A DNA stretch of 64,000 nt from Flavobacterium sp. ASW18X (GTDB lineage: Bacteria > Bacteroidota > Bacteroidia > Flavobacteriales > Flavobacteriaceae), in NCBI RefSeq assembly GCF_005144745.1, contig NZ_SWKK01000001.1, positions 62,001-126,000 on the forward strand. The letters are read 5' to 3'. Positions 35,869 to 44,449 of the stretch are shown one piece after another. Below the pieces are notes generated by a model that did not search any database, was not told the DNA's origin, and saw only the letters and a program-made list of their open reading frames with translations. The position numbers and the translations under genes are program-made. The first letter of the stretch is position 1; every line of letters begins with the position of its first letter.

Positions 35869-36684
35869 ATGCAAGCAACAATACAGGTTAAGGATAAAAG
35901 TGAGCGTAATACACATTTAAAAATTGCACCGTTCGATGTACGTAAAAGATATACCAAACCCCATAGGCATAACAAATATCTAGAGCTGGTATACTTTTCG
36001 GATGCGCAAGGAGTGCACCATGTAGATTTTAAAGCATACCCAATTACATCTCCCGTAGTTTTTGTAATTACCCAAGACCAAGTGCATCATTGGGAAATCA
36101 CTACGGAACCTAAAGGGTTTGTTCTAATTATTAAAGCTTCTTTTTTAGACTTTAGTACAGATCAAGAATTGGCTATTTTGTTGCGTAGTATTTTTGATAA
36201 GCCAATGATTAACTTATCCAGAGAAGAAAATATTGGTACGCTTTTTAGTTTATTGGAGAAAGAATATGCAAAAGGTGTAGCGGGGAATACTATGGTTTTT
36301 GAAGGTTTATTAAAGGCATTATTTGCAAGCATAAAAGAAGAAGCAGAAAAAGACGGCCAAAAGGTACACAGTAAAGGCGCACAATTGGTGGCCTTATTAC
36401 AAGAGCGTTTAGTAAATAGTGTGGCCTATTACGCAGGAGTGTTACATACCTCTCCAGAGAATCTTAATGCCATCTGCAAAAAGGAATTTGATAAAACCGC
36501 ATCTCTTGTTATTGCAGAGGCTATAATTAAAGAAGCAAAAAGAAGGCTATGCTATACAGACGCTTCGATTGCGCGGTTGGCTTATTCTTTTGAATTTAAC
36601 GATGCTTCTAACTTTGTAAAATACTTTAAAAGGCATACAGGCTTAACCCCTTTACAATACCGTAAAACGGCAAGAATACCATAA
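35869..36684 (+). CDS. AraC-family transcriptional regulator
   Basis: A 271-residue protein. The N-terminal half is cupin-like ('KPHRHNKYLELVYFSDAQGVHHVDF', 'FVITQDQVHHWEI') and probably binds a small ligand. The C-terminal ~100 residues form the double helix-turn-helix of AraC/XylS proteins, ending 'FNDASNFVKYFKRHTGLTPLQYRKT', the standard second-HTH signature. The ligand is unknown. The next gene on the strand, 67 bases away with its own -7 element, encodes an outer membrane receptor-like protein and is the likeliest target. Confidence 0.9.
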   Translation: MQATIQVKDKSERNTHLKIAPFDVRKRYTKPHRHNKYLELVYFSDAQGVHHVDFKAYPITSPVVFVITQDQVHHWEITTEPKGFVLIIKASFLDFSTDQELAILLRSIFDKPMINLSREENIGTLFSLLEKEYAKGVAGNTMVFEGLLKALFASIKEEAEKDGQKVHSKGAQLVALLQERLVNSVAYYAGVLHTSPENLNAICKKEFDKTASLVIAEAIIKEAKRRLCYTDASIARLAYSFEFNDASNFVKYFKRHTGLTPLQYRKTARIP

Positions 36685-36722
36685 TTTATAGAATGCTACC
36701 ATTTGTCTGTTATTATTAAGCG

Positions 36723-36730
36723 TAATTTTG
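36723..36730 (+). promoter_or_regulatory. -7 element before the outer membrane receptor gene
   Basis: TAATTTTG matches TAnnTTTG; TTTG at 36702-36705 leaves a 17-base spacer. ATG 36752 is 21 bases downstream. Confidence 0.45.
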
Positions 36731-36751
36731 ACACTTTATAATTAATTGACC

Positions 36752-39226
36752 ATGTTAAAACAGACCAAACTTCTACTATTTCTATACGTAATACTTTCTT
36801 ATGGATATTTATCAGCTCAGGTTAAAGGTTACATAAAAGACGCACAAGACCAAAGTGCATTAGAATATGCCACTGTAGCCTTATACAGTGTAGATAGTAC
36901 CTTGGTATCTGGAGTAGTTACGGATGAAAATGGCTATTTTTTTATAGAACATCCTAATGATGGTGATTATTATCTAGATGCTTCTTTTATTGGTTACCAA
37001 AGCAAAAAATTTTCACCAATACAGGTCAGGAGTGCTAGGGCTTTAGATGTAGGAACTATTTTCTTAAATTCTGGGCAAATGGCGCTGCAAGAGGTAGTAG
37101 TACAAACTGAACGAAATACGGTCAATAACCGTATTGATAAACAAGTTTTTGAGACTAAAAAATTTCGGAATGCTTTAGGAGGTAGTGCCGCAGCTATTTT
37201 AAAAAACTTACCATCAGTATCTGTAAATGGACTTGGAGAGATAAGTGTGCGTGGAACTACGGGTTTTGTCGTTTTGTTAAATGGACAACCCGTTCAAGGC
37301 AATGCTGCTACTTTACTAAACCAACTACCTGCAAATGCAGTAGAGCAGATTGAAGTAATTACTGCACCTTCTGCTAAATATGATCCAGAAGGTAAGGCTG
37401 GTATTTTAAATATTATTACTAAAAAGGGTAGCAACCTGGGAGATTTTGCTCAGATTAATATTAAAGGAGGTTTCCCTTCTATAGAAAATTACGGGAACGC
37501 AGAAGATGCACATCGTTATGGTATAGATGCAACCTATAATATACAAAGAGAAAAGTGGAATGTTTCGCTTGGTGCCAACTATCAACGTCATGATTTGGCG
37601 GGTAGAAGAGAAGGCGATGTATATACCATTCTTAATGAAACTAGAACGCAATTTCCATCTGATGGAGAGCGTAGTTTTGATGAAGAAAACTATTCTGGAA
37701 GATTTACCGTGGATTTTACTCCAGATACTATAAATACGTTTTCTGTAGGTTTCTATGCTGGGAAAAGGTCTAAAGACCGGACTGCAGATATTGTATATTT
37801 TGATAATCACGCAATTTCCACAGCAGAGGGCGGTACAAGAAACTATACTTTTCAATATTTTAATAAGAACCTTAGGATTAGAAAAAGTGATTTTGTTTTA
37901 GGTAGTATGGATTATACCCATCAATTTAAAAACACTTCAAAATTAGCTGCTTCTTTTTTATATGAATATACATTACTTGGAGGGCCTACAACCAATAGAA
38001 ATTTAGGATATCCAGACACAACAATTCTTTATCAAGATGAATACAATACCAATGACAACCCCTTAAATGGATATCGTTTTCAATTGGATTACGCTCTAAA
38101 TCCATGGGGTTTTGGTCAATTAGAACTGGGTTATCAATACCGAATGCTTGATCATAAAGGAGATTTTATTTATGAGCGACGAACAGAACCAACAGCTTCT
38201 TTTGAGCTGGTTCCAGAATTTTCTAGTGAAGTGGACTTAAAACGTACCATACATGCGGGTTACTTACAATTTACCGGACAAAGAGCACAATGGGAATATG
38301 CAGTAGGTGTCCGTATAGAAACTATGGATAGGAGGTTCGATTTACGTGATAAATTAGGGGTGATAGATACTACATATACCTACGATTTTGTAAAACCTTT
38401 TCCTTCCGCATCTTTGCAATACACTTTTAAAAACAGGATAAAGGTAAAGGCTGCCTATAGCAAGCGTATAGAACGCACTACTACGTTTAAGATGAATCCT
38501 TTTCCAGAAAGAGAACATTCAGAAACCTTAGAGCAAGGGGACCCAACGTTGACACCTGAATTTATAGATTTGGTAGAATTAGGAGTGTCTAAAAACTTAG
38601 GCAAAGGCAATTCTATTTTTGCAACGAGCTATTATAGAAAGGTAAAAAATGTGGTAAACCGGGTAAACACCATTTATAATGATACTATCTTGAACCGAAT
38701 CTATTCTAATGTTGGGGACGCTCGCTCTCTTGGGTTAGAGCTAGGAGCGCAAATAAAACCTACGGAAAAGTGGAGCAATTTTATAGGGTTTAATATTTAT
38801 GACCACCAGATAAACGGTAGTTTTGACGGTGAAAAAATAGCAACTAATAGTACCGTTTTTAGTCTAAATACCAATAGTACGTATGCCTTTACAGATACCG
38901 CATCTTTACAATTCACGTTTAATTATTTATCAGCAAAGAATACAGCTCAGGGAGAAGATTCAGAGTTTTTTGCCCCCAACCTATCTTTTAGAAAATCGTT
39001 TTTAGACAATCGTTTAGTTGCAACATTGCAATGGCAAAATATAGATTTGGGATTGCTAAATACTAACGAACAAAGGATTACAACCTTTAGGCCTGGTGCC
39101 TTTTTTACCACTACCAACTATGTTTATGAGGTAGATATGGTGTTTTTAAACCTCTCTTATTCTTTTAACAAACGTAAAAATAAATCGCGTTTCATAGAGA
39201 GTGAGTTTGGTAAACGGGAGTTTTAG
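36752..39226 (+). CDS. TonB-dependent receptor-like outer membrane beta-barrel protein
   Basis: 824 residues. Signal peptide MLKQTKLLLFLYVILSYGYLSAQ, then a carboxypeptidase-regulatory-like domain (GYIKDAQDQSALEYATVALY). Next is a plug-like segment ('GGSAAAILKNLPSVSVNGLGEISVRG', 'VEQIEVITAPSAKYDPEGKAGILNIITKKG'), then an OMP_b-brl_3-type barrel with the typical 'YSKRIERTTTFKMNPF' and 'LNLSYSFNKRKNK' blocks. ATG 36752 is chosen over an in-frame TTG six bases earlier. Members of this subfamily often lack a demonstrated substrate. The AraC regulator just upstream may control it. Confidence 0.9.
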   Translation: MLKQTKLLLFLYVILSYGYLSAQVKGYIKDAQDQSALEYATVALYSVDSTLVSGVVTDENGYFFIEHPNDGDYYLDASFIGYQSKKFSPIQVRSARALDVGTIFLNSGQMALQEVVVQTERNTVNNRIDKQVFETKKFRNALGGSAAAILKNLPSVSVNGLGEISVRGTTGFVVLLNGQPVQGNAATLLNQLPANAVEQIEVITAPSAKYDPEGKAGILNIITKKGSNLGDFAQINIKGGFPSIENYGNAEDAHRYGIDATYNIQREKWNVSLGANYQRHDLAGRREGDVYTILNETRTQFPSDGERSFDEENYSGRFTVDFTPDTINTFSVGFYAGKRSKDRTADIVYFDNHAISTAEGGTRNYTFQYFNKNLRIRKSDFVLGSMDYTHQFKNTSKLAASFLYEYTLLGGPTTNRNLGYPDTTILYQDEYNTNDNPLNGYRFQLDYALNPWGFGQLELGYQYRMLDHKGDFIYERRTEPTASFELVPEFSSEVDLKRTIHAGYLQFTGQRAQWEYAVGVRIETMDRRFDLRDKLGVIDTTYTYDFVKPFPSASLQYTFKNRIKVKAAYSKRIERTTTFKMNPFPEREHSETLEQGDPTLTPEFIDLVELGVSKNLGKGNSIFATSYYRKVKNVVNRVNTIYNDTILNRIYSNVGDARSLGLELGAQIKPTEKWSNFIGFNIYDHQINGSFDGEKIATNSTVFSLNTNSTYAFTDTASLQFTFNYLSAKNTAQGEDSEFFAPNLSFRKSFLDNRLVATLQWQNIDLGLLNTNEQRITTFRPGAFFTTTNYVYEVDMVFLNLSYSFNKRKNKSRFIESEFGKREF

Positions 39227-39309
39227 GTAATACAACTCACTATTTCTTAGTATTACTTGTGGCGTTTTGCGTAACTCCCTAAAGTTTAATGAATTTTACC
39301 TTAAGATAA

Positions 39310-39339
39310 TTTGTGGTCTAAAATTTGCATTTATCTTTG
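39310..39339 (+). promoter_or_regulatory. Promoter of the hydrolase-like lipoprotein gene (start of Pel-like locus)
   Basis: TTTG (39310-39313), an 18-base spacer, TATCTTTG (39332-39339). ATG 39352 is 12 bases further on, so a longer frame from TTG 39325 is excluded. This is the only clear promoter at the left edge of the exopolysaccharide locus. Confidence 0.65.
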
Positions 39340-39351
39340 AAAGCTGAATTT

Positions 39352-40380
39352 ATGAAAGATATGCTACACAGAGGTTTTATTTTTTCAGTATTGATGGGGG
39401 TCTTCTTCCTCACTTGTTCTCAAACCACTCAAGAGTTTGAAGAGACAGTAATGATACCTACTGAAGAAGCGCCTTTGAGTGCTACCTATTATAAGGATGA
39501 AATGCGAGCCTTTGTTATAGAGATATCCCGTTACGCAAAAGAAAAAAATCCAGAATTCAGCATAATTCCACAAAATGGTATAGAATTAGTAACCTTAGAT
39601 GGTGCAGAAGAGGGTGTATTAGCTGTAGACTATTTAAATGCTATAGACGGTCACGGGCAGGAATCATTATGGTACGGAGATCCAAGGGATAACTCGGAAA
39701 CAGGTAATAGCAGAACAAGGTATTTACTAAGTTATCTAGAAAAATCTCAGGCAGAAGGTAATGCCATATTGGTAACCGATTACTGCCGTACGACCAATAA
39801 GATAACTACAAGCATAAATAATGCAAAAGAGAAAGGATTCACTCATTTTGTAGCTACTGAAAGAGAATTAAATGTAATACCTACAGAAGCTTACGATATA
39901 CCAAATGAGAATGCCAATGATATTGTGAAATTAACAGATGCTAAAAATCATCTCTTCTTCTTAAACTATTCTGCATATCCATCTAAAACTGCTTTGTTAG
40001 GGGCATTACAAGCTACTAATTATGACGTTTTAATTATAGATGTTTTTTTTGCTACAGAGCAGCAATTCACTGTAGAGGACATCACCGCTTTAAAAACCAA
40101 AGCTAATGGGGGTAAAAGAAAGGTGATTGCCTATATGTCTATTGGCGAAGCAGAAGATTATCGCTTTTACTGGGACAACAATTGGGACTTTGAGCCCCCG
40201 GTGTGGTTATCTGAAGAAAATCCTGATTGGCCAGGTAATTTTAAAGTAAAATATTGGGAGCAAGATTGGCAAAACACTATTATTTACAATCAAAACTCCT
40301 ATTTAAATTTAATACTGTCATCGCAGTTTGACGGTGTTTATTTGGATATTATCGATGCATTTGAATTCTTTGAGGATTAG
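39352..40380 (+). CDS. GH114/TM1410-like (PelA-hydrolase-like) lipoprotein
   Basis: 342 residues with a lipobox FFLTC (acylated Cys22). The body is a TIM-barrel of the GH114/TM1410 group, which is related in fold to the PelA hydrolase domain (GH166). Telling blocks are 'LLIDVFF'-type strand 'NYDVLIIDVFF', 'KVIAYMSIGEAEDYRFYW' and 'FDGVYLDIIDAFEF'; the acidic residues in the last two are the catalytic candidates. It may cut alpha-1,4-linked amino sugar polymers such as galactosaminogalactan or Pel. It lies 130 bases before the PelF gene, with its own promoter. Whether it is GH114 or GH166 cannot be settled by eye. Confidence 0.8.
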   Translation: MKDMLHRGFIFSVLMGVFFLTCSQTTQEFEETVMIPTEEAPLSATYYKDEMRAFVIEISRYAKEKNPEFSIIPQNGIELVTLDGAEEGVLAVDYLNAIDGHGQESLWYGDPRDNSETGNSRTRYLLSYLEKSQAEGNAILVTDYCRTTNKITTSINNAKEKGFTHFVATERELNVIPTEAYDIPNENANDIVKLTDAKNHLFFLNYSAYPSKTALLGALQATNYDVLIIDVFFATEQQFTVEDITALKTKANGGKRKVIAYMSIGEAEDYRFYWDNNWDFEPPVWLSEENPDWPGNFKVKYWEQDWQNTIIYNQNSYLNLILSSQFDGVYLDIIDAFEFFED

Positions 40381-40510
40381 CGTTTTTCCTACAAATTAGC
40401 CCCCCATTTGCTTTTTATAGATGTAATGTGCTTATAAACTTAAAATTTTGTTGATCCTGATTAGCAAAGTGATTTTTGTATAAGCGTTAACTATTAACTA
40501 AAAGTTTCCT

Positions 40511-42046
40511 TTGAGCAATAATAAGAACATACTTCTTGTTACAGAAGGTACGTACCCATACAAAGGCGGCGGAGTCTCTACGTGGGCACATTACCTTACC
40601 CAAAATATTAAGGATTTTGATTTTAGCCTGTATGCGCTTACCGCAGATGTGGAATATAAACCTATATATGATTTAGGAACCTCGGTTAAAGAAATAGTGC
40701 AAATCCCTGTTTGGTCTCCAGAAGAACCGTATGACTGTGTAGATTATAATGAAGAATATAAAACCATTCTTATGCGTAGGGAGATGACCACCTATGAGAA
40801 TGTTCAAAATTTATTTGTACCCCATTTTAAACTCTTTCTAGAAAATACGTTTAAGGACGCTCCACAAACGGATGCAGATTTAGAAGCGATTAAAAAGGCA
40901 TTCATAAAAATGTGGCAATTTTTTAATAATTACGATTACAAATCTACTTTAAGAAGTGAGTCTGTTTGGAACAGTTTTAATCATTGTATTTCAAAAATTT
41001 GGCCACAGAAAGAATTTAAGGAGGCAACTTTGCAAGATATGAGTATGGGTATCCGATTAATTTATCGGTTTTTAATTCCATTAGCCATAGATCCCCCAAA
41101 GTCAGATATTACCCATTTAACCATTGCGGGGACTGGAATTATACCAGCGCTTAAGAATAAAGAAAAATATGGCGCTAAAACAATGTTAACCGAACATGGT
41201 GTTTTTATTAGAGAGCGCATGTTAGCAATAAGTAAGACCGCTTATTCTCCTTTTTTAAAAAGACTATTAATTGTTTTTTCTGAAATGTTAACTCGGTTAA
41301 CCTATAGAGAGTGCGACCGTATATTAACAGTGAGTAAATTTAATATAGAATGGGCACTACGTTATGGAGCAAAGAAAGAAAAAGTAAATGTGGTTTATAA
41401 TGGGGTAGAGTCGGCTAAGTTTATTCCTGCAAAAATTACCATTAAAAAAGACCGGCCAACAGTTGTGGCTGCCGCTAGGATTTTCGATTTAAAAGATATC
41501 ATTACGATGATTAAGGTTTGTGCAGAAGTGCGCAAATCTATTCCAAATGTGCTTTTTCTGGTGTATGGTAATAAAGATGCTGTTCCGGAATATACAGAAC
41601 AATGCGAAAATTTAATCTCAGAGTTAGCATTAGAAGACCATTTTAAACTTGCTGGTTTTCATAATAAACCGCAAGAATTGTTTTTAGAGGGTGATATCTC
41701 TATTCTCACCTCTATTTCTGAAGGGTTCCCTTATACTGTTATAGAATCTATGAGTTGTAGCATACCTGTAGTAGCTACGGATGTTGGTGGTGTTACAGAA
41801 GCGCTAACAGAAGAATGTGGGTTTGTTTGCAAGCCTAGAGACTTTATTGCTATTGCGGATAAAGTTGTAGCGATATTGAAAGATGATATACTTCGTAAAA
41901 AAATGGGAGAGGCAGCTAGAAAAAGAGTTTTAGAACTTTTTACTATAGAACAATTTATTGCATTGTTTGAAAAAGAATATCAAGCTTTGGTAACGCCAGT
42001 ATCTCAATTAAAAAAAGAATCACTAAAGCAGATTCAGATAGCTTAA
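40511..42046 (+). CDS. pelF: PelF-type GT4 glycosyltransferase
   Basis: A 511-residue cytoplasmic GT-B enzyme that polymerises the Pel sugar chain from UDP-GalNAc-type donors. The N-terminal 'NILLVTEGTYPYKGGGVSTWAHYL' is the PelF hallmark. The insertion with 'FNHCISKIWPQKEF' and the 'MLTEHGVFIRERML' block follow. The C-terminal donor site has 'ISEGFPYTVIESMSCSIPVVATDVGGV', the GT4 E-x7-E motif. The only possible start is TTG 40511, since an in-frame stop lies four codons upstream. The stop TAA overlaps the next ATG by one base. It is the first gene of a tight five-gene run. Confidence 0.88.
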   Translation: MSNNKNILLVTEGTYPYKGGGVSTWAHYLTQNIKDFDFSLYALTADVEYKPIYDLGTSVKEIVQIPVWSPEEPYDCVDYNEEYKTILMRREMTTYENVQNLFVPHFKLFLENTFKDAPQTDADLEAIKKAFIKMWQFFNNYDYKSTLRSESVWNSFNHCISKIWPQKEFKEATLQDMSMGIRLIYRFLIPLAIDPPKSDITHLTIAGTGIIPALKNKEKYGAKTMLTEHGVFIRERMLAISKTAYSPFLKRLLIVFSEMLTRLTYRECDRILTVSKFNIEWALRYGAKKEKVNVVYNGVESAKFIPAKITIKKDRPTVVAAARIFDLKDIITMIKVCAEVRKSIPNVLFLVYGNKDAVPEYTEQCENLISELALEDHFKLAGFHNKPQELFLEGDISILTSISEGFPYTVIESMSCSIPVVATDVGGVTEALTEECGFVCKPRDFIAIADKVVAILKDDILRKKMGEAARKRVLELFTIEQFIALFEKEYQALVTPVSQLKKESLKQIQIA

Positions 42047-43647
42047 TGGATACAGTAGATAGGTACAATGAACTAAGTGCAAAAGTAATTGCACAAGTGG
42101 GCAAACCCCAAGGGTTATTGGTGGTGTACGCAGCATTAGAATCTTTTGGTATTCGCAACCAAGATACCAAAGAAGATTACGGGTTTGCATCTTTACAAGA
42201 TTTGGCAGCTGCTATTTACAATCAAATTGTAGCCATGCCTGCGGAAGACGTTAAAAATACGGTAGAAAAAAAAGAACAATCAACGCAAGCCTACCTGCCA
42301 GTTAATGAGTATTCTAAGGTGAAATTGAACTGGTTTGCTAAGTATTATGGGCTGGGTTTGTTTTATTTGCTACCTATCTTTATACAAGTATTTGCCATTA
42401 TTTACTTTAATTATTCGCTTTGGACCTACCTTAAATTTAATATTGTACAATCTACCGCAGTGGTCCTTGGAGTCATCTTTGGATTTGTAATATCTGGTGG
42501 TTTTGTGCAACTTATGGGAAGACAAGCCTTTTTCTATTGGGAGCATAAAAAATATGCTAAGACCAGGCATCTCATTTATTCCTATACGCAAGCAGGAATA
42601 AAATTGTTTTTGGTAGCAGTGCTACTCCTGTTTCTAATTAATTTTTTGCTTCACTGGTTTCCGTTGCCATTTATGTTTGTTTTGTGTGGTTATACCTTTA
42701 TGTTAGCTACATTATTACTAACTATAGCACCTTTCTATCCCCTTAAAAAGAGATGGGCGGTCACCATTACTATAACATTAGCAACGGTAATAGCTTTGGT
42801 CTTGCACGAGGGTTTTAAGATGCATGTTTATGTAAGTCATTTTTTGGGACTGGCTGCAGCAATCACCTTTAACCTAGCATTTACTTGGTATTTTTTTAGA
42901 CAAAAAATAGGTGCGGATAAAAAAGAATACGAGCGTCCATCTAAAATAAAAGTGTTTTACAATAACTACCCATACTTTTTTTACGGAATGCTTTTATATG
43001 TGTTTGTTTTTATGGATCGTATAATTGCTTGGTCTGCCAATTGGACAAATAATTTTAAGTTCCCTTTGCTTTATGAAAAAAATTATGAGATAGGTATGGA
43101 TTTAGCTATTCTTATGTTTTTTGCGCTTGTAGGTGTTGGAGAATATGCCATTGCAGAATTTAGTAGAAAATTGGACCAGAATCAGAAAGGCTTAGCTTCT
43201 ACAGATGGTAAGGCATTTGGTAATCATTTTAAAAAATTATACCGTAGCCATATCTTAATTCTTTGGATTACCGCAATAATTTCAAGTGTTCTTATCTACA
43301 TTTTGGTAACCGAACCTTGGGGTTATATTGCCAAGTTTGGAGAGGAGTTGGCAACTACAAGCATGCATGTTTCTATTGCCGGTGCATTAGGCTATATTTT
43401 CTTGAGCTGGGGTATGCTCAATGTACTTTATATGTTTACACTCAATGTTGTAAGGCCTAGTTTGCGTGCTCTAGCAATTGCGATAGTTGTTAATTTTTGT
43501 TGTGGATTTCTTTTAAGTAGAGCGTTTACGCATGATTTAAGCGTATATGGTATGTTGCTAGGGGCGATTGTATTTACCATACTTACCTATAAACACTTGC
43601 ATAATTTTTTTAACCGTTTAGACTTTCACTACAGTGCTGCTTATTAA
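42046..43647 (+). CDS. pelG: PelG-like polysaccharide flippase with N-terminal extension
   Basis: A 533-residue inner membrane protein. Residues ~100-520 hold about 12 helices of the MATE/MVF type, with 'YYGLGLFYLLPIFIQVFAIIYF', 'YFFYGMLLYVFVFMDRIIAWSA' and 'IGMDLAILMFFALVGVGEYA', all PelG-like. The first ~95 residues are soluble (ELSAKVIAQVGKPQGLLVVY, 'FASLQDLAAAIYNQIVAMPAEDV') and are not part of the known ~456-residue PelG. PelG is thought to move the polymer across the inner membrane with PelF. The start overlaps the pelF stop by one base. Confidence 0.82.
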   Translation: MDTVDRYNELSAKVIAQVGKPQGLLVVYAALESFGIRNQDTKEDYGFASLQDLAAAIYNQIVAMPAEDVKNTVEKKEQSTQAYLPVNEYSKVKLNWFAKYYGLGLFYLLPIFIQVFAIIYFNYSLWTYLKFNIVQSTAVVLGVIFGFVISGGFVQLMGRQAFFYWEHKKYAKTRHLIYSYTQAGIKLFLVAVLLLFLINFLLHWFPLPFMFVLCGYTFMLATLLLTIAPFYPLKKRWAVTITITLATVIALVLHEGFKMHVYVSHFLGLAAAITFNLAFTWYFFRQKIGADKKEYERPSKIKVFYNNYPYFFYGMLLYVFVFMDRIIAWSANWTNNFKFPLLYEKNYEIGMDLAILMFFALVGVGEYAIAEFSRKLDQNQKGLASTDGKAFGNHFKKLYRSHILILWITAIISSVLIYILVTEPWGYIAKFGEELATTSMHVSIAGALGYIFLSWGMLNVLYMFTLNVVRPSLRALAIAIVVNFCCGFLLSRAFTHDLSVYGMLLGAIVFTILTYKHLHNFFNRLDFHYSAAY

Positions 43648-44440
43648 AAAAAATATTGTGATGATAAGCTTTTTGAGTATGGCTAGCCTTTGGACTACAA
43701 AAACCAATGCGCAGCAAGATTTTGTGGTAAGTTATGCTAAGGTGAACCCAGAGGCATTACCAGAAAATATAAAGTTATTGATTGTAGAAGGGAGTTTATA
43801 CAATGTAGAAGAGGTTAAAGCACTAAAGGCAAAGTGCAATTTAGTGCTGGCATACATTAGTTTCACAGAAATAAGTAAGGACGATTCGAGTTATGATTTA
43901 TTTGCTCCCTATACAATTGGGGAGAATGAAACTTGGGGAAGTTGCTATATTAATCTTAAAGACAGAACAGCTTTAGGTCTTATGAAAAAACGGGCCTTGT
44001 CTCTTTTGCAAAAAGGGTTTGATGGTTTGTTTTTAGATACTATGGATAATGTTGGTGCTTGGGGAAATGTGCCAGAATTAAAAGGTGAGGTACTGCACTT
44101 AATCCAAACCATTAATGAGGAGGAGAAACCCAAAGTATGGGTGCAAAATGGGGGCTTGGATGTATTGCCACAAACACATCAACTTATAACTACGGTATTG
44201 GTAGAATCGGTTGCTACGGATTACGACTTTAATAAAAAAGTATACCGATTAAGAGGCCAACAAGACTTTAACCAAAGAAAACAGCAACTATTAAAAGCCA
44301 AAAAAGAATTTAAAATAGAGATTTTGGTGGTAGAGTATGCTTTAAAAGAAGCATTGAAACAACAAATCAAAGAGCGGTTAAGTGGGCTGCCATTGTCTTA
44401 CTATGTAAGCAATATTGCCTTAAATCAGTATAAATATTAA
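43634..44440 (+). CDS. Secreted GH114/PelA-hydrolase-like protein
   Basis: A 268-residue secreted TIM-barrel protein of the same broad family as the lipoprotein at 39352, but short and without a lipobox. Blocks: 'NLVLAYISFTEISKDDSSYD', 'WGSCYINLKDRTALGLMKKRA', 'GFDGLFLDTMDNVGAWG' and 'PKVWVQNGGLDVL'. The start is GTG 43634, which overlaps pelG by 14 bases and supplies the basic part of the signal peptide (LLIKKN); ATG 43661 is a possible alternative. In P. aeruginosa the equivalent hydrolase is the N-terminal domain of PelA; here it is a separate gene inside the operon. A trimming or editing role is inferred. Confidence 0.78.
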   Translation: MLLIKKNIVMISFLSMASLWTTKTNAQQDFVVSYAKVNPEALPENIKLLIVEGSLYNVEEVKALKAKCNLVLAYISFTEISKDDSSYDLFAPYTIGENETWGSCYINLKDRTALGLMKKRALSLLQKGFDGLFLDTMDNVGAWGNVPELKGEVLHLIQTINEEEKPKVWVQNGGLDVLPQTHQLITTVLVESVATDYDFNKKVYRLRGQQDFNQRKQQLLKAKKEFKIEILVVEYALKEALKQQIKERLSGLPLSYYVSNIALNQYKY

Positions 44441-44449
44441 GCATAATAG

